From: CAYSSM01 sp964433905
Lineage (GTDB): Bacteria > Patescibacteriota > UBA1384 > UBA12157 > JAENIV01
Reading direction: 5' to 3'
Assembly: GCA_964433905.1 (NCBI GenBank)
Contig: CAYSSM010000013.1
Span: 1 to 17,895 of the forward strand
Length of the DNA: 17,895 nucleotides
Part shown: piece by piece, positions 1-6,453 of the stretch
Layout: the number at the start of each line of letters is the position of its first letter
Numbering within the stretch: the stretch's first letter is position 1
Translations under genes and position numbers: made by a program
The notes under the pieces: model-generated
What the model was told of the DNA's origin: nothing
The model's database searches: none
The model's input: only the letters and a program-made list of their open reading frames with translations

Positions 1-638
1 AGATTAGCAATGGTTTTTTCAATCGAAACAGCCGGTTTATAATAAGCAACACCGGTAATTTGAGCTGAAAATGATGCTGCTTGGGTGCCGCTGGCGGCTG
101 TCATTTGCATGGCCATGTTCTGTAGCGTAATTAAGCGGGCGCTCGATTCGATTTCTCGCAAGAAATTAATAAAATCATTGTAAGTGCCGGAAAGTTTCAT
201 TGAAAATTCCACTTCTTTAATTTGGCCTAAATTTGTCGCTTGTCCGCTGGTTGCGGGCGAGGGAGTTCCTCCTTTGGGAGACGCGGTCGACTCTTCCTTG
301 GGCGTTGAACTTTCTTTATTTTTTTCTAATGAAGTTTCTTCAACTTTCAAATTATTGCTTTGAGCGACAGCGGTTAGTTCAATTACCAATTGACCGGACT
401 GCGAATCTATTGGGATATATTTTAAAGCAATGTCACCGACGGATGCTAAATCCTTATTTTCTTTTAGAGAAGCCAAAATTTGTTTTTTTTCTTCAACCGT
501 TTTAAGATCGGTTTCGGCTTTTTTTAGGCTTTTCCAGGAAGACCAGATAGTTGCCGCCACCGGTCGAATGAGGATAAAACCAATGGCAAGGATGATAAGG
601 AAAGTTACTCCTAAAATTACTAGCGGTTTCCCTTTCAT
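1..638 (-). CDS. pilO: PilO-like type IV pilus inner-membrane protein (partial, C-terminus beyond window)
   Basis: The reading frame is open from an ATG at 638 to the left edge, about 212 codons. It starts MKGKPLVILGV, followed by one hydrophobic segment (about residues 5-25), a coiled-coil stretch rich in Lys and Glu (about 35-65), a Ser/Thr/Pro/Lys-rich linker (about 105-135) and a ferredoxin-like PilO domain. That domain is marked by LSGTYNDFINFLREIE near residue 150. PilO pairs with PilN in the inner membrane and forms the PilMNO alignment complex that links the motor to the periplasmic part of the pilus. The start overlaps the pilN stop as ATGA, so translation is probably coupled. Family assignment rests on the domain plan and its position after pilM-pilN. 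The C-terminus is not visible. Confidence 0.88.
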   Translation of the reverse strand, partial: MKGKPLVILGVTFLIILAIGFILIRPVAATIWSSWKSLKKAETDLKTVEEKKQILASLKENKDLASVGDIALKYIPIDSQSGQLVIELTAVAQSNNLKVEETSLEKNKESSTPKEESTASPKGGTPSPATSGQATNLGQIKEVEFSMKLSGTYNDFINFLREIESSARLITLQNMAMQMTAASGTQAASFSAQITGVAYYKPAVSIEKTIAN

Positions 639-1243
639 TTAATATTTCCTTTCTGTGCTCCAGAAACAGATGCTGACAGGCTTCTTTGTTCCATGTCAAA
701 TTCTAAAGTAAATTTTAACTTGCCGGTCGTTTGAATATTTGGATTTGTCTCATCATTCAAAGTAGCAGTTTTAAAGGAAACATTATTAAAGACAGAAGAA
801 TTTTCTAATTTATCTTTAAATTTAATTATTTCCCGTTCGGTGGTGGTATTGCCTTGGAGAACAAAATTCGGCGACTTATCGGCATTGGCGATTAAATTTT
901 CAAATTGGACATCCCCCGGTGCCGAATTAGACAATTCCTGAAGTATTTGCGACCAAATTGTTCTGTTTTTGCTAATTTCTTCGGCGGCTTTCGCCCGATC
1001 ATTAATGTTAAAGGCAAGGTCTTGCAAGTCAGAATATTCGTCAAGTTGAGAGGTATTTTTTTCAACATTACTCGTGGTGGTATCAAGATTAGCTTTAACT
1101 GTCGATTCAAATGAACGGGCGACAATACCGGTTACCAAAAATAAAATGACGATCACAATACAAATTCCAATCAAAGAAGCATTTCTTTTAGCAGCGATCC
1201 TTTGCAGTTTTAATTGTGGCGGTAGTAAATTGATATTTATCAT
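635..1243 (-). CDS. pilN: PilN-like type IV pilus assembly protein
   Basis: This 202-residue protein has the PilN layout. The N-terminus ININLLPPQLK is the short cytoplasmic motif that in this family inserts into the PilM groove. A single membrane helix follows (about residues 23-45), then a coiled-coil region (about 50-95) and a small alpha/beta domain (about 105-190). It is expected to form a heterodimer with PilO in the inner membrane. The ATG lies 5 bp after the pilM stop. The Shine-Dalgarno-like AAAGGAT is formed by the last codons of pilM, so the gene probably depends on pilM translation. Its TGA overlaps the pilO ATG by 4 bp. Function is inferred from N-terminal motif, topology and context, since the sequence itself is poorly conserved in this family. 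Confidence 0.88.
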   Translation of the reverse strand: MININLLPPQLKLQRIAAKRNASLIGICIVIVILFLVTGIVARSFESTVKANLDTTTSNVEKNTSQLDEYSDLQDLAFNINDRAKAAEEISKNRTIWSQILQELSNSAPGDVQFENLIANADKSPNFVLQGNTTTEREIIKFKDKLENSSVFNNVSFKTATLNDETNPNIQTTGKLKFTLEFDMEQRSLSASVSGAQKGNIK

Positions 1244-1248
1244 TTTTC

Positions 1249-2175
1249 TTATATCCTTTTCATGGCTAACCCGATAGCGGTGGCGAATTTTGAGTGATAA
1301 GTTTGTGTTTTAATTACCGGCCAGCCGATTTCGGTTTTAATTTTGGTCGATGTTTCAAGAGCGCTGACAGTGTTAGGGACATTAGCGCCACCGCCGGCAA
1401 GGATGATTTTGCGAAAAATTGTCGCTTGGCCAATGCGGTTTTGATAATATTTAACCAAATGAACAATTTCCGATGCCAAATTTTCTATATTTGGTTTAAA
1501 ATCTTTAGCCAAATCATCGCCGCCACAGGAAACAGTCGAAGTAAGTTTTATCGTTCCTTGGTCAAAACAAGTAATGCCGGAAGTTTTGGCGCCGATGTCT
1601 AAAATCAAGTATGGCCCTAGATCGTTTGGTTTTATAAGCGCCCGCGCGACGGAAACGGGTTTTGTTTCCATGCTTGAAAGTTCTAACCCCGCCATATTAA
1701 TGGTTTCGGCTAAAGAATCGACGATGACTTTCGGCGCCGCCACCACTAAAACATCAATTAAATTTTTACCGGGTAATTGGCCGACAATTTGCCAATCCAT
1801 GTACATTTCGTTTGGCGGCACCGGAAAAAATTCCGAAGCTTGATAGGGAATATTTTTATTGATTTCCTGCTCGGTCATTTGCGGTAGGTCAATTGATTTG
1901 GTAAAAACTTGAGATTCCGGCAGGGCCGAAGAAACAATTTTGGCTGTAACCGGGTGGGGTTTGGCGCTGCGCATGGCTTCTAAAATCGCGTCAGCGATTT
2001 TCTTTTTGTCTTTGATGCCATCTTTTCCCAGCGATTTGGGTTCGATTTTAATTTCGCTAACAGACAAAACACGCGCACCGGGATTGTCGCCTTTGAGCTG
2101 GACCACTTTTAAGGTTTCGTAGCCAATATCCAAACCAAAAATAGCTTTTTTTAGACCCAAGACTGACTCGTACAA
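1249..2175 (-). CDS. pilM: PilM, actin-like type IV pilus assembly protein
   Basis: This cytoplasmic FtsA/actin-fold protein (308 residues) binds ATP and holds the N-terminal peptide of PilN, linking the motor to PilNO. The phosphate-1 loop is FGLDIGYETLKVV (residues 13-25), the second phosphate motif is ILDIGAKTSGI (191-201), and the adenosine motif is ILAGGGANVP (258-267). The start is TTG: no ATG fits, and GAGGAGG lies 4 nt upstream at 2180-2186. The protein is shorter than usual for the family. The stretch after the CGGDDLAKDF turn (residues 217-226) goes almost directly to the LASEIVHLVKYYQ helix, so the insert normally found there appears reduced. The gene follows a 161-bp gap containing a promoter and a palindrome, so it starts a second transcript within the pilus cluster. 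Confidence 0.93.
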   Translation of the reverse strand: MYESVLGLKKAIFGLDIGYETLKVVQLKGDNPGARVLSVSEIKIEPKSLGKDGIKDKKKIADAILEAMRSAKPHPVTAKIVSSALPESQVFTKSIDLPQMTEQEINKNIPYQASEFFPVPPNEMYMDWQIVGQLPGKNLIDVLVVAAPKVIVDSLAETINMAGLELSSMETKPVSVARALIKPNDLGPYLILDIGAKTSGITCFDQGTIKLTSTVSCGGDDLAKDFKPNIENLASEIVHLVKYYQNRIGQATIFRKIILAGGGANVPNTVSALETSTKIKTEIGWPVIKTQTYHSKFATAIGLAMKRI

Positions 2176-2188
2176 AATTCCTCCTCAA

Positions 2189-2211
2189 CTTCAATTATAT
2201 CATAATTGAAG
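2189..2211 (-). promoter_or_regulatory. pilM promoter with palindrome over the -10 box
   Basis: On the minus strand a perfect TATAAT lies at 2199-2194. It is embedded in an exact inverted repeat: 10-bp arms CTTCAATTAT (2189-2198) and ATAATTGAAG (2202-2211) around a 3-bp centre. The -35 match is only partial (about 4 of 6, TTTAGA, 17 bp upstream). The predicted transcript would start near 2187, just before the AGGAGG of pilM. A dimeric repressor site is one reading. Chance symmetry in AT-rich DNA is the alternative. Confidence 0.5.
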
Positions 2212-2215
2212 AAAC

Positions 2216-2318
2216 TCTAAATTCGAATATCGAAATTCTAAACAAATTCAAAATTCTAAATGATAAATTCAAAACAATTCCTGCAGTTTCGGATTTCGAA
2301 ATTCGGATTTCGGATTTC
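2216..2318. repeat. AT-rich intergenic repeat with AAATTC and GGATTTC words
   Basis: This non-coding stretch is built from short iterated words: AAATTC recurs about six times, and GGATTTC/GGATTTCG three times near 2290-2318. It separates the PilX-like gene from pilM. Similar low-complexity runs of AATTCGAAAT type are common as dispersed intergenic repeats in uncultured bacteria, from general familiarity and not from any search. A spurious minus-strand frame across it reads as Ile/Arg/Ser/Phe-rich sequence. Confidence 0.55.
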
Positions 2319-2335
2319 CCCGACGTCAAGTCGGG
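2319..2335 (-). other. Stable hairpin immediately after the PilX-like gene
   Basis: Perfect 6-bp arms CCCGAC (2319-2324) and GTCGGG (2330-2335) enclose a 5-nt loop, starting 1 bp beyond the stop codon of the upstream minus-strand gene. No T-run follows on the minus strand, so it is not a canonical intrinsic terminator. It could protect the mRNA 3' end or belong to the neighbouring intergenic repeat. Confidence 0.4.
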
Positions 2336-2336
2336 A

Positions 2337-3620
2337 TTAATATTCTTCTTCCCAGTGGTTAATTTCAATAATCGGTGTGTCCGCCGGATTATCCAAGGTA
2401 TCATTGATAATTGTATTGTCAAAATAAATGTTTAAGACTCTATCCTCAACTTCAATTCTACGAGAAAGAATCCCGCCGGTAAAAGTGATCGGTGTGGATG
2501 AACTTTCAATTTCGACTCTAAAACCGGCATAAATAAGAGCCGTGCCGGAAAAATTGCCTTTGTTATCAATCTCAAAACTGCCTTCGGTAAGGGCGCCGGC
2601 CGGTTGACCCGCACTAGGAGGATTTATATTTAAAGTACCGTTTTGTGAACCGCCGACTTCGATTGAGCCGGATGTTGCTAAAACTCCATTCATGTTTAAG
2701 GTTCGATTATTTTTGATAGTAATTCCTCCTTCAACATAAACCACGCCGTTAAATGTTTTCGTTTGACCTGTGCCAAAAGAAGTTTGGGAATAAAAATTTG
2801 CTTCCGAAGTGTAATACTGGTTTTGACTAATAGCTCTATTTTTGTACGAGTTAGGCGAACTGGAATCAAAATCAATCATTGGCATTTCACCTTGCGGAAC
2901 ATAAGTATAAGAACACCCCGGATTATCGCTGCACATTGGTGTAAGAGGATCGCCATCATCAACGAAATTGCAATTACAGTTAACAGTTGAACCTTGCTGG
3001 TTATTAATATTTCTCTCTGCTTTTATGCCTTGTTCCACATTTATTGTGGATGCTTTAAAGCTAATGTCTCTGCCCGAATGAAGACTGCCGCCATAAATAT
3101 TTACCGTTGCATGATCGAACTCTAAATCTCCAGTTGACTCGCCGCCGGCCGAATGAGAAAACATTGCTCCATCATCGTTATAAGGCGGAATGCTGGTGGC
3201 TTGGGCGATATCAACCTTAATTTCTCTCCTTGCCGTTCTCAAAGTGCCGATTTTATAGGTTCCTATGGCAGTAACGGTTGCCGATGCTTTAGCCGTATTT
3301 TGGATTGTTACTTGATAGGCGCCGTTATTAATTAAAGCCGGATCGTGAGAAAAATTGGTTACCCCGCTTACGGTGTTTAAAAAAGTATCGCGGGTGGCTG
3401 CTTCATACTGAATTTTGTAAACCGCTTCTTGGACTCCGGCTTCCGCTAATGAGAATGCGACCGAGGCGCCTTTATTATTGCGGGCGATGGTTAATTCGGT
3501 AAAAATGGCGTCGCTGTAAAGGTAAGTGATAGCCGTTAAAACCATCATTAAAATAAGGACGATGATGGTAACATAACCGTTTTGTTGGATTTTTAAATTA
3601 GTTTTAAGAAATTTAATCAT
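2337..3620 (-). CDS. PilX-like minor pilin with beta-repeat C-terminal domain
   Basis: This 427-residue protein has an N-terminal hydrophobic helix (residues 16-36) after QQNG. That is a prepilin-like Gly before the helix but without the usual Glu at +5, as in PilX-type minor pilins. AFSLAEAGVQEAVYKI (55-70) is the typical PilX/GspK-like amphipathic continuation. The rest is Gly/Asn/Ser-rich with repeating short beta-strand units (about 160-205 and 290-400, for example GVVYVEGGITIKNNRTLNMN), resembling bactofilin-like or right-handed beta-helix repeats. Four Cys (215, 217, 230, 236) cluster in the middle and could form disulphides outside the cell. The ATG has a weak AAGGA 9-10 nt upstream. 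It sits 55 bp after the PilW-like gene and is probably the last gene of the pilB transcript. The pilus-tip or accessory role is inferred. Confidence 0.75.
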   Translation of the reverse strand: MIKFLKTNLKIQQNGYVTIIVLILMMVLTAITYLYSDAIFTELTIARNNKGASVAFSLAEAGVQEAVYKIQYEAATRDTFLNTVSGVTNFSHDPALINNGAYQVTIQNTAKASATVTAIGTYKIGTLRTARREIKVDIAQATSIPPYNDDGAMFSHSAGGESTGDLEFDHATVNIYGGSLHSGRDISFKASTINVEQGIKAERNINNQQGSTVNCNCNFVDDGDPLTPMCSDNPGCSYTYVPQGEMPMIDFDSSSPNSYKNRAISQNQYYTSEANFYSQTSFGTGQTKTFNGVVYVEGGITIKNNRTLNMNGVLATSGSIEVGGSQNGTLNINPPSAGQPAGALTEGSFEIDNKGNFSGTALIYAGFRVEIESSSTPITFTGGILSRRIEVEDRVLNIYFDNTIINDTLDNPADTPIIEINHWEEEY

Positions 3621-3675
3621 AAGTATAAATCCTTGGTAGACGCCCTGCAGTCTCTGCCACAGGGGGATTTACAGT

Positions 3676-4311
3676 TTACAAATTTCGGCCATAACTTATT
3701 GTTTCGAAAGTGTAAGAGGAGCTGCCGTTAGAGGCAGTGGTGTTAATTGTGATGGCTTTATTGCCCCAAAACTGAAGACTGGATATATTTTGCGCCTTAA
3801 TTTCATCTAAATCGGTATGTTCAGGGGCCAGAGATCCTATCGCAAGCCATGTGTCGGGGGCGTCGGTGAAAGCATAATGCGACTTCTTGCGGTGAAGATC
3901 GCTACCCGAAAGATAATAAGTTATATATTGAATTTTACCGGTAGTTGGGCTGGCTGAAGCGGAAGGCGTCGGAGTGGGAGTAGGAACACCGGAAGGAATC
4001 GGTGTTGGCCAAAAATCGTGGCCGTCCTGAAATTTTAATTCACTTGCTGGCGTGCCGGCGCTGGGATCTATTGGCAGAGTCGTTTCAATGGATACGGCTT
4101 GACGGATTTCCCGTGACATTCTTTCTAGAGCGATGCGGGCGTTTTGGGTTAATTCAGAATTAGCGGTATTTTTTTGATATGATTTATAGCTCATCACAAA
4201 AACCGTATAGGCAGCGATAATTATCAAAGTTGCTAAAAACACGACCGTTAAAATTTCTACCAGCGTAAAACCATTTTTTTGTTTTTTAATTTTGAATTTT
4301 GTGATTGTCAT
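3676..4311 (-). CDS. PilW-like pseudopilin (type IV pilin N-methylation signal)
   Basis: I place the start at the ATG at 4311, 4 nt after the stop of the preceding gene, giving 211 residues. The same frame is open back to 4392, but that would overlap the PilV-like gene by 77 bp and put about 40 residues before the cleavage site. The chosen N-terminus has a short Lys-rich leader followed by KNGFTLVEIL. This is a class III signal with Gly at -1, Phe at +1 and Glu at +5, then a hydrophobic helix to about residue 38. The soluble part includes a Pro/Thr/Ser/Ala linker near residues 100-120 (PTPTPTPSASAS). It is processed by a prepilin peptidase that is not encoded in this window. No Shine-Dalgarno is visible, so translation is probably coupled. 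Confidence 0.8.
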   Translation of the reverse strand: MTITKFKIKKQKNGFTLVEILTVVFLATLIIIAAYTVFVMSYKSYQKNTANSELTQNARIALERMSREIRQAVSIETTLPIDPSAGTPASELKFQDGHDFWPTPIPSGVPTPTPTPSASASPTTGKIQYITYYLSGSDLHRKKSHYAFTDAPDTWLAIGSLAPEHTDLDEIKAQNISSLQFWGNKAITINTTASNGSSSYTFETISYGRNL

Positions 4312-4315
4312 TTTT

Positions 4316-4798
4316 TTAATGTTTGGCTTTAATCGAAGCGGTTTGAAAACTTTTTTCATTGCCGCTTTCTTGCCAGTAAATTGTGACGACAATTTTTTTC
4401 ATATTGGTGTCGGGCGGGTTATAGCTTTCAGTAAGGGAAGAATTAATGTAGGCGACATCAATTTTTTTATCCCAAGCATAAAAAGGGCTGGTTGTGTCGG
4501 TGCTATATTTTATCTTCGTACCTGCGCCAACGGTTAAATTATCATAAGCGGCGGATAATTCATTATCCAAAATACCAGAAGCTAAATTGGCGGCAGTTGT
4601 TTCATTGCGGGCGATTTTTGTAACTTGAATGGCGTATGAATAAAAAGTAACGATTCCTAAAAGACCAATTTCTAAGACAAAAACGGCTAATAAAATCTCA
4701 ATTAAAGTGAAAGCTTTTTTTATTTTTTTCACAAACCGCCGCGAATTTTTTTTATTCGTGTTTATTTGTGTAAATAAGATTAGTGGACTTTTCTTCAT
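4316..4798 (-). CDS. PilV/GspI-like pseudopilin
   Basis: This 160-residue protein has a long basic leader (about 28 residues, many Lys and Arg), then KKAFTLIEILLAVFVLEIG. The cleavage site would have Ala rather than Gly at -1, with Phe +1 and Glu +5 intact. The helix is followed by a small soluble domain. NLASGILDNELSA in the middle resembles the A..LA...L..E region typical of PilV/GspI. The ATG overlaps the stop of the upstream gene by 4 bp (4795-4798). It probably forms part of the pilus tip or priming complex with the two neighbouring pseudopilins. PilV versus GspI cannot be decided from sequence alone. Confidence 0.8.
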   Translation of the reverse strand: MKKSPLILFTQINTNKKNSRRFVKKIKKAFTLIEILLAVFVLEIGLLGIVTFYSYAIQVTKIARNETTAANLASGILDNELSAAYDNLTVGAGTKIKYSTDTTSPFYAWDKKIDVAYINSSLTESYNPPDTNMKKIVVTIYWQESGNEKSFQTASIKAKH

Positions 4799-5232
4799 TG
4801 CAGTTTCATCACTCCGGCAGGCGTAATATTAATTATTTTGGAAACGCCATTTAAACTAATAGTAATGTTGCCTGAAGAACTCGGTCCGCCGTCAGAGCTA
4901 AAAATTATTTGATTTCCGGTAATACTGGCATCAAGGGCAACTATAATATTGTTGGGCATTGTAGTAGTTTCGACAACCGTTTCTGTGCCGTCGACTTTTA
5001 TCAAATCGTAAGTAACCGGACTGGCAGTCGAAGTAAAGCGGACTAAATGTTGTTTTTGCGCAGTTACCGCTTCTTCCTGAGCTTGCCTTAACTGATTTAA
5101 TAGGACTCTGGCGGTGCCGGAAAGCTGCCATGAAGGTAAATAACTTTTAACCGTTGGTATAGTAATTACCGCAATCAAACCCATAATCGAGATGACAACA
5201 ACTAATTCAATAAAAGAAACAGCTTTTTTCAT
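4795..5232 (-). CDS. GspH/FimT-like pseudopilin
   Basis: This 145-residue protein has a minimal leader, MKKA, then VSFIELVVVISIMGLIAVITIPTV. Aligning Glu with the usual +5 position puts Ala at -1 and Val at +1, an atypical but acceptable peptidase site. The soluble domain has the GspH/FimT pattern: a helix LLNQLRQAQEEAVTAQKQH (about residues 44-62) followed by beta strands and a terminal ITPAGVMKL. The gene starts 2 bp after the pilC stop without a visible Shine-Dalgarno, so it probably relies on coupled translation. It is the first of three pseudopilin genes in a row, matching a minor pilin set that primes pilus assembly. Confidence 0.8.
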   Translation of the reverse strand: MKKAVSFIELVVVISIMGLIAVITIPTVKSYLPSWQLSGTARVLLNQLRQAQEEAVTAQKQHLVRFTSTASPVTYDLIKVDGTETVVETTTMPNNIIVALDASITGNQIIFSSDGGPSSSGNITISLNGVSKIINITPAGVMKLQ

Positions 5233-5234
5233 AT

Positions 5235-6452
5235 TTAAATGGCGTTAACTAATGAATATATCGGCATAATTACCGAAGCAACGACCAAGCCGACGCCGGT
5301 GCCGACGATAATAATTAAAATTGGTTCAACCAAAGTTGCCAAATTACCGGTGCTGGCTTCAACTTCTTTATCGAAGAAATCAGCCATCGAAAGCAGAATA
5401 TAGTCTAACTTACCGCTTTTTTCGCCAACGGCAACTAAATGATAAACCATAGCCGGAAAAACATGATATTTTTTAAGAGCTTCAGAAAGCGGCAAGCCGT
5501 TTTCGATATCTTTGCTAATTTTTTTGAAAGCGTCTTCGTAAACGCGGTTATTAACCACGCCGCTGACCGTATCGATAATATCAAGCAGGGGCAGACCGGA
5601 AGCCACCAATGTGCCCATGGTGCGGGCAAATCTGGCAATATAGATTTTTTTGATTAACGGCCCGAGTAGCGGGATACGAAGCTTAAACTTATCCCAGGTT
5701 AATCGGCCGGCAGAAGTTTTCTTCCAAAATCTCACGCCAAGCCAGATACCCGTAAAGATAATTAAGAAAATATACCAATAGTTTCTTAAAGCGTCCGATG
5801 TGCCTAAAACTATCCTGGTAAGAAGCGGCAGCTGAACTCCCATATCATTAAAAATATTCTTTAATTCCGGAACAACAAAAATTAACATAATAATTACAAT
5901 CGCGACTAATGCCACTACTACGACAATTGGGTAGGTGATAGCGGCTTTAATTTTGGTAATTAAGTCGTAATCTTTTTGCAGCTGTTCGGCTAATTTCCCC
6001 AAAACTTCGTCTAACTTGCCGCTTTTTTCGCCTGATCTGGCAATAGAAATGTAAAGTGGCGGAAATATCTTGGGATATTTATTAAAGGAATCGGATAAAG
6101 ATTTTCCGCCTTTAACATCGATGGTAATGGCGGCAATAATTTTGGAAAAATATTTATTTTCAGTTTGTTCTTCCAGCGCTTTAAAAGAATCAATTAAGGG
6201 CAGGCCGGCTTTTATCATCATCGCCAGTTGTTGCGTAAAGATGATCTTGTCTTTTAGGCTTACTCGATTGGAGATAAAAGGAATTTTGATTTCTTTGGTT
6301 GCTCCGGGCAATCCGCCGCCGCCGGAGGACAACTCCAAAACAAATAGGTCTTGAGTTTGCAACGCTTTGGTAGCCGCGGCTTCATTGGGAGCTTCAATTT
6401 CTCCTTGAACAAGCTGGCCATCCTTGTTTTTACATGTGTAAGTAAATTTCAT
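5235..6452 (-). CDS. pilC: PilC/GspF-family inner-membrane platform protein
   Basis: This 405-residue polytopic protein is the platform on which PilB acts to add pilin subunits. An N-terminal segment (FTYTCKNKDGQLVQGEIEAPN, cytoplasmic) precedes two T2SSF domains, each with a conserved signature: FTQQLAMMIKAGLPL...ARSGEKSGKLDEVL in the first, ARTMGTLVASGLPLL...VAVGEKSGKLDYIL in the second. Hydrophobic segments lie at about residues 167-195, 222-240 and 374-402. The length is normal for the family. The ATG is preceded by AAAGGATTAAA, with AAGGA 5 nt away, overlapping the end of pilB; the intergenic gap is 1 bp. The twin domains and neighbours make this assignment firm. Confidence 0.95.
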   Translation of the reverse strand: MKFTYTCKNKDGQLVQGEIEAPNEAAATKALQTQDLFVLELSSGGGGLPGATKEIKIPFISNRVSLKDKIIFTQQLAMMIKAGLPLIDSFKALEEQTENKYFSKIIAAITIDVKGGKSLSDSFNKYPKIFPPLYISIARSGEKSGKLDEVLGKLAEQLQKDYDLITKIKAAITYPIVVVVALVAIVIIMLIFVVPELKNIFNDMGVQLPLLTRIVLGTSDALRNYWYIFLIIFTGIWLGVRFWKKTSAGRLTWDKFKLRIPLLGPLIKKIYIARFARTMGTLVASGLPLLDIIDTVSGVVNNRVYEDAFKKISKDIENGLPLSEALKKYHVFPAMVYHLVAVGEKSGKLDYILLSMADFFDKEVEASTGNLATLVEPILIIIVGTGVGLVVASVIMPIYSLVNAI

Positions 6453-6453
6453 T

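Noticed and set aside
2195..2422. 75-codon minus-strand frame
   Set aside because: It spans the low-complexity intergenic repeat and the end of the PilX-like gene; the translation is repeat-derived.
3643..3664. CCCTG/CAGGG hairpin between the PilW-like and PilX-like genes
   Set aside because: The stem is short with a large loop and no T-run, and an alternative 4-bp fold competes. Not enough to call a terminator or a regulatory site.
4312..4392. Longer start for the PilW-like gene
   Set aside because: It would overlap the PilV-like gene by 77 bp and produce an overlong leader before GFTLVE.
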